From Neoceratodus forsteri (Eukaryota; Chordata; Ceratodontiformes; Ceratodontidae): 64,000 nt of DNA. Below the pieces are notes generated by a model. That model was not told where the DNA came from and ran no database searches. It was given only the letters and a program-made list of their open reading frames with translations. The stretch covers positions 470,950,001 through 471,014,000 of the forward strand of contig CM028136.1 of NCBI GenBank assembly GCA_016271365.2, read 5' to 3'. Every line of letters begins with the position of its first letter. The first letter of the stretch is position 1. This document shows, piece after piece, positions 12,631-24,537 of this stretch. A program made the position numbers and the translations under genes.

Positions 12631-14370
12631 GTGACATCTGTAAAGAAAGGCTGTAAGCTGTTAGCGATGGTGAATACCCGGCTGCAGAGGATGCAGAATC
12701 CAGCACTCTCACCCTTAGCTAATGAGCTCCCTATTAAAAAGGGTATTATTCATGTGAAACAAACTAAAATTACTGATCACATGCATGTGATTTTAAATGG
12801 TAGTGGTAACATTAGTAAGACATCTACCCCATAACTGTGAACGGATCTAGTCAAAAGAAGCATATGAAGAATTGCTCCCCTAATACTAGTGTATTGAGAG
12901 TTGAGTCCTCATTGCAGACTGAGTCTGTTGAGCGAATCTGTTCTTTTAGTAATACAATTTTCCCACCAAACTCCCCAGTATTTATATCTGCAGATCTAGA
13001 AAAGTCACCAAAGTTATGGGAGTATGGCTCTCAGGTAGAAAGCCCAAGACCAGAAATGAAAAAGGTGTTAGATGAAGTAATTTATGATCTGCAGGCAACT
13101 ATAAATGGCTTAAAGCAGTGTGGGAGCCAAATGACACAGTTACAAGTATATAAAAATTCTAACCTAAAAATGACTACTAGCCACAAACAGGATAGAACGT
13201 CTGATGGAGGGTGGCTTAGATTTAGCTGGTCCAATTGCTTAAGTGAGGATTTAATCCTAACTATGAGAAATCAGCATCATGCCAGTCTAATCTTAATGGA
13301 AAAAAATTATAATCAACAAAGATGTGTTAAGAGATGAAGTGGCAATTAACAGGGCCAGATTAGATGATATCTTATTAAGGTTGCCACCCAATGTGGAAGC
13401 TAGCGATTCTGTAGTGCTCGTAGAGGATCCTCTTACTGTTAATACTAGGCCTGATTTTAGTTCAGTATACAGTCCTGATAATACAGAAATTATTATGGAA
13501 TTCCAAGAGAAAGGTCCATCTGAAGGGCAGACAAAGGGAAAGAAGAATATGATAAAACAGCCTAGGTGTGAAACAAATCCACAGAAAAATAAGAAAAAGA
13601 AGAGTAACAAAAAAATATCTCGAGTAGGAAATCCACTTAAAGAACCAGCTTCTATCGATCATTGTGTGGTACACATTACTAGAGGAAACACTTCATCCAT
13701 TTTAACACCACTAAATTTATGTAAGGACTCATAAGCCCCATCAAAAAAACATTGAAAATGGATCTGTCTCTTCCCCGATGGTGCTTATATTACCCACTAT
13801 ACAGAGCAGAAAAATATTATTCCCAATAAAGAGTCACTGCATGTTACTAGGGGTGAAGAGAATATAGTCCATAAAGAAAATGAGATGAATGAGTGATGTA
13901 AGGGAGGTAAACAGAGTGAAAAGCTGCTTTCTTCAAAAAATAAATCTGCAGACCAGCAGAAAGTATTACCAATTATATGCTTCTTAGGTCCTATCAACTG
14001 GATAGAGAGCGATAAGGGGAAATTGGTCTATCACTGGTTCATAAATTGAAAATTGATTTGAATGTTGATATAGACTTAGAAGAGATTGTTGAAATTAAGA
14101 GTATTCCTATTGAAGCTGCTACTATGATTGATGTTTATTTTTTTATCTGCAAGATCTGCAAATTATTTGTGGCTTAACTGTTTACCAATGCAGAACAGTG
14201 ACGTTACAATAACATTCTTGATCAGGTATCTTTTTAATAAGCAAGAGATCCTGCAGAAGGGTCAGTTGGAGGAGAGGATGTTTATTAGTATTTTTGGCTT
14301 GAACCCACTTGATAAGGAAGATAATTTTAAATTGTCAAAAGCTATTCAGGATTTGCTGAAAAACTTCTGA
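12631..14370 (+). pseudogene. putative LINE ORF1 relic
   Basis: Lies just before the endonuclease region of the same LINE, where ORF1 is expected. Open segments 12631-12834, 12837-13337, 13324-13734 and 14128-14370 are in shifting frames. No zinc knuckle, RRM or esterase motif is visible. A very lysine-rich stretch (KNKKKKSNKK, about 13585-13615) could bind nucleic acid, and a segment with EMKKVLDEVIYDLQATINGL (13054-13113) looks helical or coiled-coil-like. Function as an RNA-binding ORF1 product is inferred from position only. Confidence 0.5.
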
Positions 14371-14689
14371 ACATACCAAATGGTAATGAGAACGATGTGG
14401 TCACTAGAAGATCTGATCCATCTAGTCAAGTGGACATTCAAGGGAAAAATAGAGAACTGATGGAGTGCATTTTGCAGAAAGGTGATATATTGGATTTCAT
14501 GGAGTTAAATGTGATAGATTGAAAACTCCTGAAAATTGTAATGTCACTACAGAGTTTCCCTGAGTTCAACACTCACCCTTCAATTCCCCTAACAAATAGG
14601 TTAATGGCTATTGCCGGATATAATGATTGACTTTCAATTTCCTGGGAAAACTCCACTGATGAAAATAGCAGGAATTGTGTCAGCCCATT

Positions 14690-17259
14690 AATTATATCAT
14701 GGAATATTGCAGGTTGGAGTAAAGTGTTGGGTGATGGAGATTTAAATAAGTTTCTTCTAGATTTTGATATTATGGGTATACAAAAAATTTGGCACTGCTC
14801 CGAGGCTATCACTATTTTAGATGGATGTGAATGCTTTCATTCACTTGGCAAGAAAGTATAAAATGCTGGAAGATATTCTGGAGGGCTGGCAGTGTTTATC
14901 AAAATAGGTAGCTGTGAAAAGGTGCAACTTCTAAGAAAGGATGATCATTTCTTGATATTGTATTTAAGCTTGGCATCCCATAAGTTCATATTGATTAATT
15001 GTTATATTCTACTAAGCAACTCTAATTACTATGTAGAAGCTGTGTTTGATAATCTTAGAAATCATATATGTGAGTCATTGCATATTTTACCCTTGGCAAA
15101 TACATTATTGTTAGGAGACTTTAACTCATGAATCAGAGGTTTTGAAGGTCTTTATGACAATTCCTTCTTCAGTCTCAATTTTCCAACTAGAAAACCCTCA
15201 GTTAGGAATGTTAGAGATAGCAGAGTCAACAATTCTGGAAAAAAACTAATAGAAGTACTAACTGAATTTAATATACACCCCCTTATAATGGCAGAGTTGA
15301 TGGTGCTAAAGAGGGTGATTTCACCTATATTTCTATAAGGGGCACTTCTACAATTGATTTAGCTCTTTGGGCAGGAGAAGTGGACTTCTGTGGTAATCTA
15401 CAAGTAAAAGCTAGATCAGATAGTGATCATTTACCCCTAGTATTAGAGATGGCATAGCCAGATCCTGAAATTAGATATTTTGAGAGGGTTATATGGTCCC
15501 ACAACTCTAAATTGGATATTGCACTGGTAATTCTTAATTCTTTCCTGATTAACAGTTTAAATAACCTACTGATCATGGATATTGAACAACTAATGCTAGT
15601 ACTTGATAAATTATTTACAGAAATAAAGGAAAAGTTATAACGCTCATTTAAATTGCCAGAAATAGCTCAAACCACTAATGGCTGGTATGATAAGGAATGC
15701 AAAAGGATTAAACCAGAAATTAATAAACTATTAAGACAATTTAAAAAGAATCACAATAGAGGAACTTTAAAAGCCTTAAATGAAAAGAAAAATAAATGTA
15801 AGGTTATGTTATGAGAAAAACAATGTGTCTATTAGAATAAGCAATGGACACAGATGATCGAAGCAATAAGATCAAGAAATAGTAAAACATTTTGGTTCCT
15901 GGTAGCTAAGGGGACAAATAACCACAAAACATCTTTAGTCTCTTCAATAACGGAATCTCAAACACTGCAAGGGGTTGAGATGGACACCTTTAAGCCAATA
16001 TCCTTTGACAAAGTTTATTTAGCTATAAATACATTAAAGAGAAATAAGGCAGCTGGACCAGATGGCATACCAGCTGAAGTATATCTATATGAGACAGGTC
16101 TTTGGTGTAAAGTTTTGACCATTTTTACAATAAGTGTATTGCTTCAATTTATTATACAGCATCATGGCATGGGTTGAATATCCTCCCAGTTCATGAAAAG
16201 GGTAAGGTAACAGACCCTGCAATGTACAGGCTGATAAGCCTTTAGACATTAACTTAAATACGTTCTCAAAAATTCTTCTGGAAAGATTCAAAGAACAAGC
16301 AGATGCAAAAGGGGGTCTGTCAGTTTTGGAAGCAGGATTCAGGGCTCAGTATTCAACATTGGACAATGTGTGTTTCTTAAGACATTTTATTGAAAAATAC
16401 ATACTTTTAAGAAAGCAATAGTTGTACATGATATTTATTGATTTTACTTCCGCATTTGACTCCCTTTCTAGAAAATTATTATGGGCTCAATTAGCGAACA
16501 GAGGAATTGATAGGAACTTGGTTGTCATTATTGCCAATTTATATAATGATACATGTGCACAAATTAGATTAGGAACTAGAGGTGAACTATCATATCCATT
16601 CCAAACTAACAAAGGTGTCTGCCAAGGCTGCATATTAGCTCCTCCTCCTTTATTCTCATTATATGTGGATAACTTGTTAAAGGACATTATAGATGTAATA
16701 TCTGACTCCCCTAATATCAAGGATAACTTTTGCTAAACATTAGCCTATGCTGATGGCATAGTGCTTTTTTCTTTATCTAAAATGGGACTACAAAAAAGAT
16801 AGATTTCCTAAGTGAAAGATCAGAGGAGCATAATCTGAATATTAATTTTAATAAAACAAAGATAGTTGTATTTGTAAAAAAGAAACACAGTTGGTAACTG
16901 GTAAATGGGGAATAAGAAAGTGGAGGTAGTATCCTCCTATACCTATTTAGGCATCAGTCTAACTGCTAACTGTGGAAATCACATGTAGATTTGGTAAAAG
17001 AGAAACTCAGTAAAGTCACTGGGGGCTTAACAAGATTCAATTATAGGTACGTCGGATTCTCAATAAAAGGCATTATAATGGCAATTAAGGCCAAATTTGA
17101 AACTCAGTTGCTTTATGGAACAGAGATCTGGGAACCTGACAACATCAATAAACTTGCGAGTTCCTTATTTAAAATGCTGACAAACCTCATGAGAGTAGGG
17201 AACTCATGCCCTTCAGTTTACATTAGAGCCGAAACAGGTTTAACTAATATGGAAGCATT
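14690..17259 (+). pseudogene. LINE ORF2 relic: APE endonuclease and reverse transcriptase
   Basis: Endonuclease blocks: IISWNIAGWSK (14692 on), LLGDFNS (about 15108-15130) and SDHLPLVLEM (about 15423-15455), the Asp and His motifs of AP-endonuclease-like LINE nucleases. Reverse transcriptase blocks: NKAAGPDGIPAEVY (about 16044-16085), FIDFTSAFDSLSRKLLW (16431-16480), KGVCQGCILAP (about 16611-16645), and AYADGIVLF (16743-16769). The catalytic YADD is YADG, so the second metal-binding Asp is lost. Numerous stops and frameshifts are present. The frame runs up to GAA-GCA at 17252-17257, where the SINE insertion begins; the C-terminus resumes at 23567. Confidence 0.88.
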
Positions 17260-17613
17260 TTTTTTTAGTTTTTGTTGACCAGGTAAGTGCACTAGACAAA
17301 TCTTGCCTATTTTCAGGCACGACCCGGGGGAGGGAGATACAGATGAATACCAACTGACCTTGATCCAGATTAAGCTGTTGGTAGTATTTTTAGTGAATGA
17401 GGTAAATTTGGCCAGGACACCGGGGGAAATTCCCCTACTCTCGTCAGTAGGGGGACCTCCAATCACAGCCATGGAAAGTTCAGTTGGTTTTCAGCATTAC
17501 ACTGGTGAGGATCTCTCCTCTGATACTCGCTGCTGTCTGCAGCAGCCCCTGCTTTGATTCAGCATGATGAGAAATCTGGCACTATTGATGATTCATCATA
17601 ACAGTCATTACCT

Positions 17614-18190
17614 GTGATGGAACCCTCGTTACCCGCGATGGAGCTTTCTACACCAGCCAAACCTCTGCTTTTGGAGCCTTTAGTTGTTTCTTCAGTTACT
17701 TTTCCAGTTTCTACAGTGGAACTCATTGTATTGCCTTCACATGGTGTAACACAGGATGTTCCCCCTGTTGTTTCCGGTCCCAGCATCAGGAAAGTCACCG
17801 CGACATCAGAGCCGCCTTTGGGGGATTCAGACTTGCACGCCTTGGACCCACTCTGCCCATTAAACCCTTCCTTAGACACTACGGCCTTGTCCACCACTGC
17901 TGAGGTCATTCACTCTTGATTTGGACTGCAAAATGCCCTGGACATCGCAGACCCTGCCTGGACTGCCACAGAGGCTTTGCAACGCATGAGATGGACACAA
18001 ACTGCCTCAGGCTCCTGGACTCTGGACCCCTCCTGGGATGCTGACAAACACGGGGTCTTAATCTCCCACCAGGCCTGCAACATTCAACAAGAGCTCCACC
18101 AAGGTACCTGTATCAAAGGACATTACTATTGTTAAGGACACTAATATTGCTGTTCAGCCTACTGCTTCTGGTGCTACTTGGGGGGATATA
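17614..18190 (+). other. Pro/Ser/Thr-rich region upstream of the Tx1 ORF1
   Basis: An open frame at 17614-17919 encodes a low-complexity Pro/Ser/Thr/Val-rich peptide. The antisense frame is also open, so it may be non-coding. A similar composition continues in the ORF1 N-terminus at 18191-18526, so this could be the degenerate start of ORF1 or part of the 5' UTR. Confidence 0.4.
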
Positions 18191-19743
18191 ATGGATTTTC
18201 AGGATGCTATTTCTGTAGTTATTCCTCATAGCTCCACTGCGGAGCCCTCAACTGTTGATACACCCCTTATTACCATAGCTGAGGAACCAGGGGCTTCCAC
18301 TATTGTCCAGCCTACTCCCTCCTCTGGGCAGACCACTGATTCTTTTCCCAAAGCACCCCTGCCCATTTCAGGGTCTGTTCCATCAGTTTCATCAACACCA
18401 TCTCTCCTGGATGATCCTGGGGACGGCCCCTCGACTATGCCCCCTGCATTACAGCCCTCCCCCTTAGACACCCCTCCTGCTCCTGGCAGAGGCCTGTCCT
18501 TTCTGATTTGTTTAAAAATAAACTAGAACAGGCACCTAGATGTAACGCAGTTCATCTACATTATAAGGATGTCCTTTCTGAATTCCCTGATCGTTATTAT
18601 GTGGCTCGGACCTTATTGAAAGGTACTGTGCATTTTCAGGCTTCAGATATTTATGCCTTAATTCACATATCAGGAGAAGAAACTTTTGATACCAGTTTCA
18701 AGACTACTAGTGGTTTAGATAGATTTTGGCATAAGTATGCCACTTTAAAGAATACCTCATTTTGGATTCCTTTCTATGTTATTCCTCTCACTAAGCCTGC
18801 TGTTCGCACTGTTACCATTATGTTTAGAAATGAGGGTGTTAGCGTTAGTGACATTTACCATTGGCTGCAAAACCGATGTACGGTCTTATCCCCCCCCCCG
18901 AAGCCATTGTGGACAAAGAGGGGCCATGGACAGGAGGGTGGAAATTCCATGTGAAATTCTTCCAGGTTAACTCAGAAGGGATACTCCTACCTAATATTTT
19001 TTTCTTAGGTAAAGATAGGGGTGTCTGCTTTTACTGGGGACAACCTAGAGCCTGCTACAAATGTGGTGCTCACACACATTTAAGCAGCACATGTGATTTG
19101 TTAAAATGTAGTCTATGTGGGGATTATGGCCACCCTAGTGTTTCCTGTGAGAATGTATTTCAGTGCAATTAATGTGGTGAAAAAGGACATGCATACCATC
19201 AATGCCCCTGGGTGAGCAAGAACCATCACGAGGGGTGGAATCCTGATGTGCTGGTTCAAAAAGCACAGGATAAAGCCCAAGACTGGCCTCCTACTCAGGT
19301 TACTATATCCAATACCACGAACATTGCCCCCTCTTCAACCTTCTCAGGTGGTAATTGAGCCTCAAACTATATTAGAACCACCTGCTGATATGGTGCCTGC
19401 ATCCCTTGCTGCGATTACTGTTGCTTCTCCTCCGCGCCCTACTCCCACTACAACTACTGACACTTCCATTATGGATTCAGAAGGTTTTCAACTTAGTAGA
19501 TGGGTCATTAGGGCAACTGCTCGCAAAACTGTAAAAACTCCTGAAATTCCTCTCTCCAATCCTTTTGACTGTTTAAAGGGAGGAAGAGAAGAATCTGATG
19601 GTGATTCTGATGCTTCTATCTTGCCATCAGACATGGACCTCATTGTTGCTAGGCCTCCTGATGTTTCACTTAAAAAAACTACTAGACTAAAAAAGGGGAG
19701 TAAGAAACATAAAAATATGACCCTTACAGATGGGAGTGGTTGA
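18191..19743 (+). pseudogene. Tx1 ORF1: Gag-like protein with CCHC zinc knuckles
   Basis: The N-terminal part (18191-18526) is Ser/Thr/Pro-rich. A folded-looking region follows (18508-18954). The C-terminal part has tandem CX2CX4HX4C knuckles: CYKCGAHTHLSSTC and CSLCGDYGHPSVSC (about 19050-19150), then a third starting CN-stop-CGEKGHAYHQC, in which a TAA at 19170-19172 replaces the second-gap residue. This order is the usual Tx1/L1-like ORF1 that coats the LINE RNA. Frame changes near 18510 and 18900 (at a run of C) and the TAA break it. A tail with basic KKTTRLKKGSKKHK follows at about 19670-19715. Confidence 0.82.
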
Positions 19744-19749
19744 GTGACT

Positions 19750-20583
19750 GTTCTGGCTTCTATCAGAATAGCCTCTTTCAATGTTTGTAGCCTAAAAAGC
19801 TACAAGAGGAGGATGTTTTTTTTTTACCTTGCTGCTTCTCTCCCCATTGGTGTCCTTCTATTACAAGAAACTTGCCTAACCACCCATTTTTGAGGTTCAG
19901 CAGCTTAAGATAGATGGATTAAAGGCCCCTCATACTGAACTTTTGGGGATGATTTAGCTGATGGTGTGGTTGTCCTATTTTTTTCCTCGACATTTTCCAT
20001 TTCACGCATCATTGATGTTTGTCCTGGCAGGGCGCTGATTCTTGACTGTACCTTTCAGGCCCATCCCTTTCGTTTAATCAATATTTATGGCCCACAAACC
20101 AAGGCTACTCGTATTAATTTATTTGACTTTATTAAACCTTATTTGTGTACCAGGAAACATATTATTTGGGGAGAAGACTTCAACTGTTCTATTGATGTTG
20201 CCTGCAGGATGGCAGAGGGGAAGAAAATTTATTGTGACTCCCTTGCTTTGTCTACCCTGGTAAAGGATGTCGGTCTCACTGATGCAGATCGCTCCTTACA
20301 TACTGCTGCTGGCTACACATATTACAGATCACTTTTCCACACTCAGATTGATTACTTTTTTTCTTCTCCACACTGTGTTCCCTGTCAGGTTTCTCTTTGC
20401 CCCACAGAGCTCTCTGATCACCATTTACTGACTTGCGTATTTATCTTGAATACCACCCCCACTGTATTTGTCGTCCACTTTGACTCAGTGGAAACTGAAC
20501 AATTCTCTATTCTCTTCTCTTGCTATCCAAGCGCAAGTTTGCACCCTCTTCCATGCCCATATTTCAGTTCTTTGCTGTTATGA
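19750..20583 (+). pseudogene. Tx1 ORF2, endonuclease domain
   Basis: Starts with IRIASFNVCSLKS (about 19764) and LLLQETCL (about 19858-19880), the first metal-binding blocks of the APE-type endonuclease. A stop lies shortly after. The domain continues at 19966-20583 with LINIYGPQ, WGEDFNCSID (normally GGDFN), QIDYFF and SDHHLLTC. The nuclease nicks the target before reverse transcription and sets insertion specificity in this clade. The frame then shifts into the RT frame at about 20470-20580. Confidence 0.85.
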
Positions 20584-22117
20584 TTCTATTTGGACAAGGT
20601 GGAAAGATACGAAATTAGATGTACATAGTTTTTTTCAGACTGTGAGGAAACGGATGGTCCGTGATAAGTACCTTACATATTTAACTTATAGAAATCAATT
20701 ATATAAACTGATGTCTTTGTCGGCTTCCTCCCCTATTAATTATTCTTCCCAGATTGCCAATGTCAAACGTCACATGTTTGCATATCAGTACGAAAGTGCC
20801 CGTACTTTCGATTTTTTTATGAGGGTGGGTACTTCGACTTCCCCCTCTGAGAACCCGTTTTCAGCCTATAAAGACAGAATTCAGACTACGGTTATGCACA
20901 GTCTATTGAGTCAACAGGGTACTATTGTTTATGATATTCCTGGCATGATGTCCATTGTCAGTTCTCATTTGCAACACCAGTTTTGTACATTACTGCCTAC
21001 ACTGCCTGACTTGTCGTTGTCTTTTTCGGCTCCGATCCCACAGCTTCCTGTACACCATATTTCGGAACTCGTCACCTTAATTACTCAGGAGGAAGTAGCC
21101 TGTGCCATTTCTCACCTTAAGTTGCAGGTCACCACTGGTCCTGATGGCCTAACACATGAGTTCTATAAGACATTTCAGGATGATTTACTAGAAGTACTGA
21201 CTCAAGTTTTCAATTATATCCTACAAACCACAGAAGATATCCCTGATGTTGGCATGTCCTTTCTTAAATTTATCTATAAAAAGGGAGATACCTGTTCTTT
21301 ACAAAATTGGAGGCCTCTTCATCTTCTTAACACGGACTTTAACATTTTGACTAGAATTCTTAGTGCACGATTACTCCGTGTTGCTCCTCATCTTGTTGAC
21401 CCTGCCCAATCGTGCGCTATACTATCCGATATACACTCTATACACACTAATCTATTTCTCCTGAGAGAGATTTTTGAGGCCAAACAACATAACATTATAT
21501 CGGGGTTTGTCCTTTCGCTAGACCAAGAAAAAGCATTTGACTCAGTGCAACACTCCTATTTATTACAGGTCATGAAATCCTATGGTATCCCAACAATTTT
21601 TCTCCGATGGCTCACCCGTATATTTTCTCTAGCTTACTTCACACCTATAATTAATGGTTTCATGGGTGGTACTCTTCTCCAGATGGCTGGGATTCGTCAA
21701 GGCTGTCCGTTAATTCCGTTATTATATACTTTTGCATTGGATCCGATCGTTCATCAAATTAGATGGGACTCTCACATTATCGGTCTAGCACCTCACCCTA
21801 CTTTACCCCTAGTAAAGATTTCTGCATATGCAGATGATGTTGTGTTATTTGCCCAGAATAAAGATTCTGGAGACCGGTCCATTCACATATTTCAAGATTT
21901 TTCTGTGCTTTCAGGGGGCACCCTTAATCTTCAGAAGAGTGTCTCCATCCCCTTAGATCCTGAATCTGCAGTAGTATCTGAAGTGGGTGGTATTTGGACT
22001 TGTATGTCTCCTCAACGTATTTTAGGGATATGGTTTAATGTCACAGATGTAGCAACCTATAACTGGGTAAAACACCTTTGTATTGGGGAGTATAAGGTCA
22101 AACTATGGAAGTCATGA
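20468..22117 (+). CDS. Tx1 ORF2, reverse transcriptase domain (open, 549 codons)
   Basis: This is the longest intact frame of the window. Motifs in order: VTTGPDGLTHEFYK, FLKFIYKKGD, NWRPLHLLNTDFNILTRIL, SLDQEKAFDSVQHSYLL (first catalytic Asp), GIRQGCPLIPLLY and ISAYADDVVLF (the intact YADD at about 21826-21858). These are the seven-block LINE RT motifs with the L1/Tx1 spelling (DQEKAFD, GIRQGCPL). The enzyme copies element RNA at the nicked target. It ends at a TGA (22115-22117) where the same frame continues immediately with KLGKRKRVLVVKKFILP, so this stop is probably a point mutation and the RT is part of a longer ORF2. Confidence 0.88.
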   Translation: MSSTLTQWKLNNSLFSSLAIQAQVCTLFHAHISVLCCYDSIWTRWKDTKLDVHSFFQTVRKRMVRDKYLTYLTYRNQLYKLMSLSASSPINYSSQIANVKRHMFAYQYESARTFDFFMRVGTSTSPSENPFSAYKDRIQTTVMHSLLSQQGTIVYDIPGMMSIVSSHLQHQFCTLLPTLPDLSLSFSAPIPQLPVHHISELVTLITQEEVACAISHLKLQVTTGPDGLTHEFYKTFQDDLLEVLTQVFNYILQTTEDIPDVGMSFLKFIYKKGDTCSLQNWRPLHLLNTDFNILTRILSARLLRVAPHLVDPAQSCAILSDIHSIHTNLFLLREIFEAKQHNIISGFVLSLDQEKAFDSVQHSYLLQVMKSYGIPTIFLRWLTRIFSLAYFTPIINGFMGGTLLQMAGIRQGCPLIPLLYTFALDPIVHQIRWDSHIIGLAPHPTLPLVKISAYADDVVLFAQNKDSGDRSIHIFQDFSVLSGGTLNLQKSVSIPLDPESAVVSEVGGIWTCMSPQRILGIWFNVTDVATYNWVKHLCIGEYKVKLWKS

Positions 22118-22120
22118 AAA

Positions 22121-23141
22121 TTGGGGAAGAGAAAGAGAGTATTAGTTGTTAAAAAATTTATCCTTCCTATTTTTTTGTTTCTTAGTTATGTATATGCTCC
22201 CCCCCGACATTTAGAAACAAGACTCTTTGGTGTATTCTTTCAGATGGTCTGGGGCAGCCGCCTCACTCCTGTTAAACATGACATAACCTATTTGCCGATG
22301 TGCCAGGGAGGGCTTGGCATGATTCACCCAATAGCTTTTTTCCTTTTTCATCTTTTTCTTAGAGTACGGTTCACATCCCATGTTTGTGATACCTGGATTA
22401 GCTATGCCATGTGTTCTATAATGGATAACTAGGACATGCTCCCACCTACACATTCCCGTGTATCCTGTTTCCCAGCTTATGCTTTGGATAGTTTCTGCAA
22501 GCTACAGTTTTGAAAACTTAGTAAGACATCCATTTTAACGCTATCCAGAAACAATTATATACTACTTTTGTAAATATTTCCAGACCAGTATTACAGTTTC
22601 CGGTTTGTCCTTCTTCTCGAATGGACTGTGTTTTGTCCCTTCTTCGAGATACAAGAATTCCTCTAAACATGTGGGATGTTACTTGGCTGTGTTGTCATGG
22701 ATGATTACCAGTTCAGGGGAATTTAAAACATAAATCCTCTCAGGAACAACATTGTCCTAAACCTTCCTGCATTCACATTGAGGAAACCATGTCCCATTTC
22801 TTTTTTGACTGCTGGATGCTCTTTTATTTTGGAAAACACTAGCTAATAAATGGAAGTAGCCATTTCTTAGTAGAATCACATGTCAGATTCTGATATTGGG
22901 TGACTTCTCTGCTCCTTGGACGAGATTTCATCCTAATACTCTCAGAGTGATTTTTGCTGTGGGTAAATACTATTTGTGGCAAGCCCGATGTCAATATGTC
23001 CTACAGCAAATTCCAACCTTTCCACCCACTATTATACAACAAATGGAAAATGCTTTATTGACTATTATGGAGTTGGAGCATAAACAGCTCCCATTTACTA
23101 GCTTTTCTTCCTTCTGGAATCATGTAAATTTTTTGCATTAA
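22121..23141 (+). pseudogene. Tx1 ORF2, C-terminal part
   Basis: In frame with the RT after one TGA: KKFILPIFLFLSYVYAPP, then a conserved-looking block GVFFQMVWGSRLTPVKHD, ending at a stop at 22430. Further blocks include HCPKPSCIHIEETMSHFFFDC (about 22750-22813), the Cys/His-rich motif seen near the C-terminus of L1/Tx1 ORF2, and YLWQARCQYVL (about 22970-23005). The 3' UTR follows and ends in TTAATAAA just before the target duplication. Confidence 0.75.
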
Positions 23142-23528
23142 TTGTCAATGTTTAGCTGTTGTGAGACAATACCAGTATTCACATTTTTTTCTCTGTATCT
23201 CATTTTCTTCATGAATGATGTGTATATGCTTATTGTATGATGTCGGACCCTTTGTTTTACTTTGTTATTACATGTATATGCTTGATGTTATGTTTCTTTT
23301 GCTTAATAAAATTCCCCTACTCTTTTCGATAAGAGCCATGGGATCTTTAAAATCCACCTGAACTACCACCAATCCAGGCAGCTGGGACCTCAGTTTATCG
23401 TCTCATCCAAAAGAAGGCACATCAGAAGTGCAGCACCCTTCTCTTGCTGCACTACAGTGTGAGTACTGGGATATTAACCCAAGTGCCAGATGTGGGAATT
23501 GAACCCACAGCCCTCTGATCTCCCGGCT

Positions 23529-23559
<31 letters not shown>

Positions 23560-23566
23560 TGACACT

Positions 23567-24243
23567 GCATTAATTGAAACACAAACAGTAAATTTCTGGT
23601 TAATACTTACTAATCTGCTGGACACTTCTCTTGCAAAACAGCATATAAAAGAAAAGGAATACTGGTTTAATTTAGGATTTAAAGACAAATACTGGTTTAC
23701 ATCTGTGATTACTTTATTAAATAAACATAAACTGCACTAAAAATGCAGTTGATAAGAAGATCACATTAATCAAGCAGTACAAGAAATGTATCACAAAGAA
23801 AATTACTAATTTGTGGAACTTAATGGACTTAGAAACTATCCAAAAGTCACACTACTCATTATGGTTTGCTGAAAATAATCTGAATTTTGGCTACAAGAGT
23901 TATCTTGATATTTTGGACAACCCAGAACTATAACAAATTTTTATTACCTATAAATTTTAATGTTTTGCCAGTAATGTATTAATTCAGCATCATACCAAAG
24001 GTTTGGTGGTGCCACATGAATGTGACTGTTCAGTAGGAGGGAAAGACAGTCTGCCTCATGTGTTGTGAGATTGCCCCTGGTATACCAAAGAAAGAAAGTA
24101 CTGGCTAGGTCTGTTCCCCAGTAATCTCCATGAGACTGATATAAGCACTTTATCATCAATATTAATTCATACAGCAGATACATGGGTGGTTGATAAATCT
24201 GCAAAATATCTCATGGCAATTAAGAAAATTAGAAGGAATTAAT
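23567..24243 (+). pseudogene. LINE ORF2 C-terminus, resumed after the nested insertion
   Basis: Continues the LINE of 14690-17259: LIETQTVNFWLILTNLLD (23570 on), then, after frame breaks, CDCSVGGKDSLPHVL with DCPWYTKERKYWL (about 24018-24100). This is the Cys/His motif found near the C-terminus of many LINE ORF2 proteins, ending at a stop near 24243. The same block (ILWHCEWYKNQRDYWL) is in the truncated copy at 46926-47463, confirming that they belong to one family. Confidence 0.8.
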
Positions 24244-24486
24244 AGTTAACTAATATCATTATTATCAATATGGTGGTTCTCTTAATAAATTAATGTTGAC
24301 TTATAGAGGTTTGATGAAATAAGAGTTGGATTTTAATAGGGATGTCAAAAAGTGTATTATTTCTATGTATATGATGTATTCTGTTTTATAAGAACTGTTT
24401 GAAATGTATGTATTTTTGCATTGTAGTGACTATATAGCCGATCATTGAAGAACTTACTACTACAGTCATTATGGCTCTTTTCTATT

Positions 24487-24487
24487 A

Positions 24488-24520
<33 letters not shown>

Positions 24521-24537
24521 ATATCTATCTATCTTTC
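24487..24537. repeat. (TCTG)n(TCTA)n microsatellite at the LINE 3' end
   Basis: Four TCTG units followed by about ten TCTA or variant units directly after the LINE 3' region. It may be a tail generated at insertion and later expanded. Confidence 0.9.

Larger units (their letters stand above)
17442..23308 (+). mobile_element. Tx1-type (L1 superfamily) LINE, near full length, TSD 15 bp
   Basis: About 5.9 kb with a long 5' part, a zinc-knuckle ORF1 (about 18191-19743) and an endonuclease/RT ORF2 (about 19750-23141), ending in GCTTAATA. The 15-base sequence AAATTCCCCTACTCT lies immediately before (17427-17441) and after (23309-23323), and joining the flanks restores continuous SINE sequence. The three-CCHC ORF1 and the RT motif style match the Tx1 clade, several of whose members insert into specific repeats. 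Only a few stops and shifts break the frames, so this is a fairly young insertion compared with the LINE and SINE around it. Confidence 0.88.
17260..23566 (-). mobile_element. V-SINE/HE1-like SINE, split by a Tx1 LINE
   Basis: Read on the minus strand, the head (23566 downwards) is tRNA-like: GTGGCTCAGTAGGTAGCAC (A box) and GGGTTCAATTCCCAC (B box) near 23495-23560, so it would be transcribed by RNA polymerase III. The body has GAGACGATAAACTGAGGTCC and TATCGAAAAGAGTAGGGG, then, after the Tx1 insert, CCCCCGGTGTCCTGGCCAAAT (17400-17427) and a tail ending in an A-run (17260-17268 on the plus strand as T). I recall this central block from fish and other vertebrate V-SINEs. The SINE itself occupies 17260-17441 and 23324-23566; GCATT flanks both sides as a short TSD. 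Confidence 0.85.
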
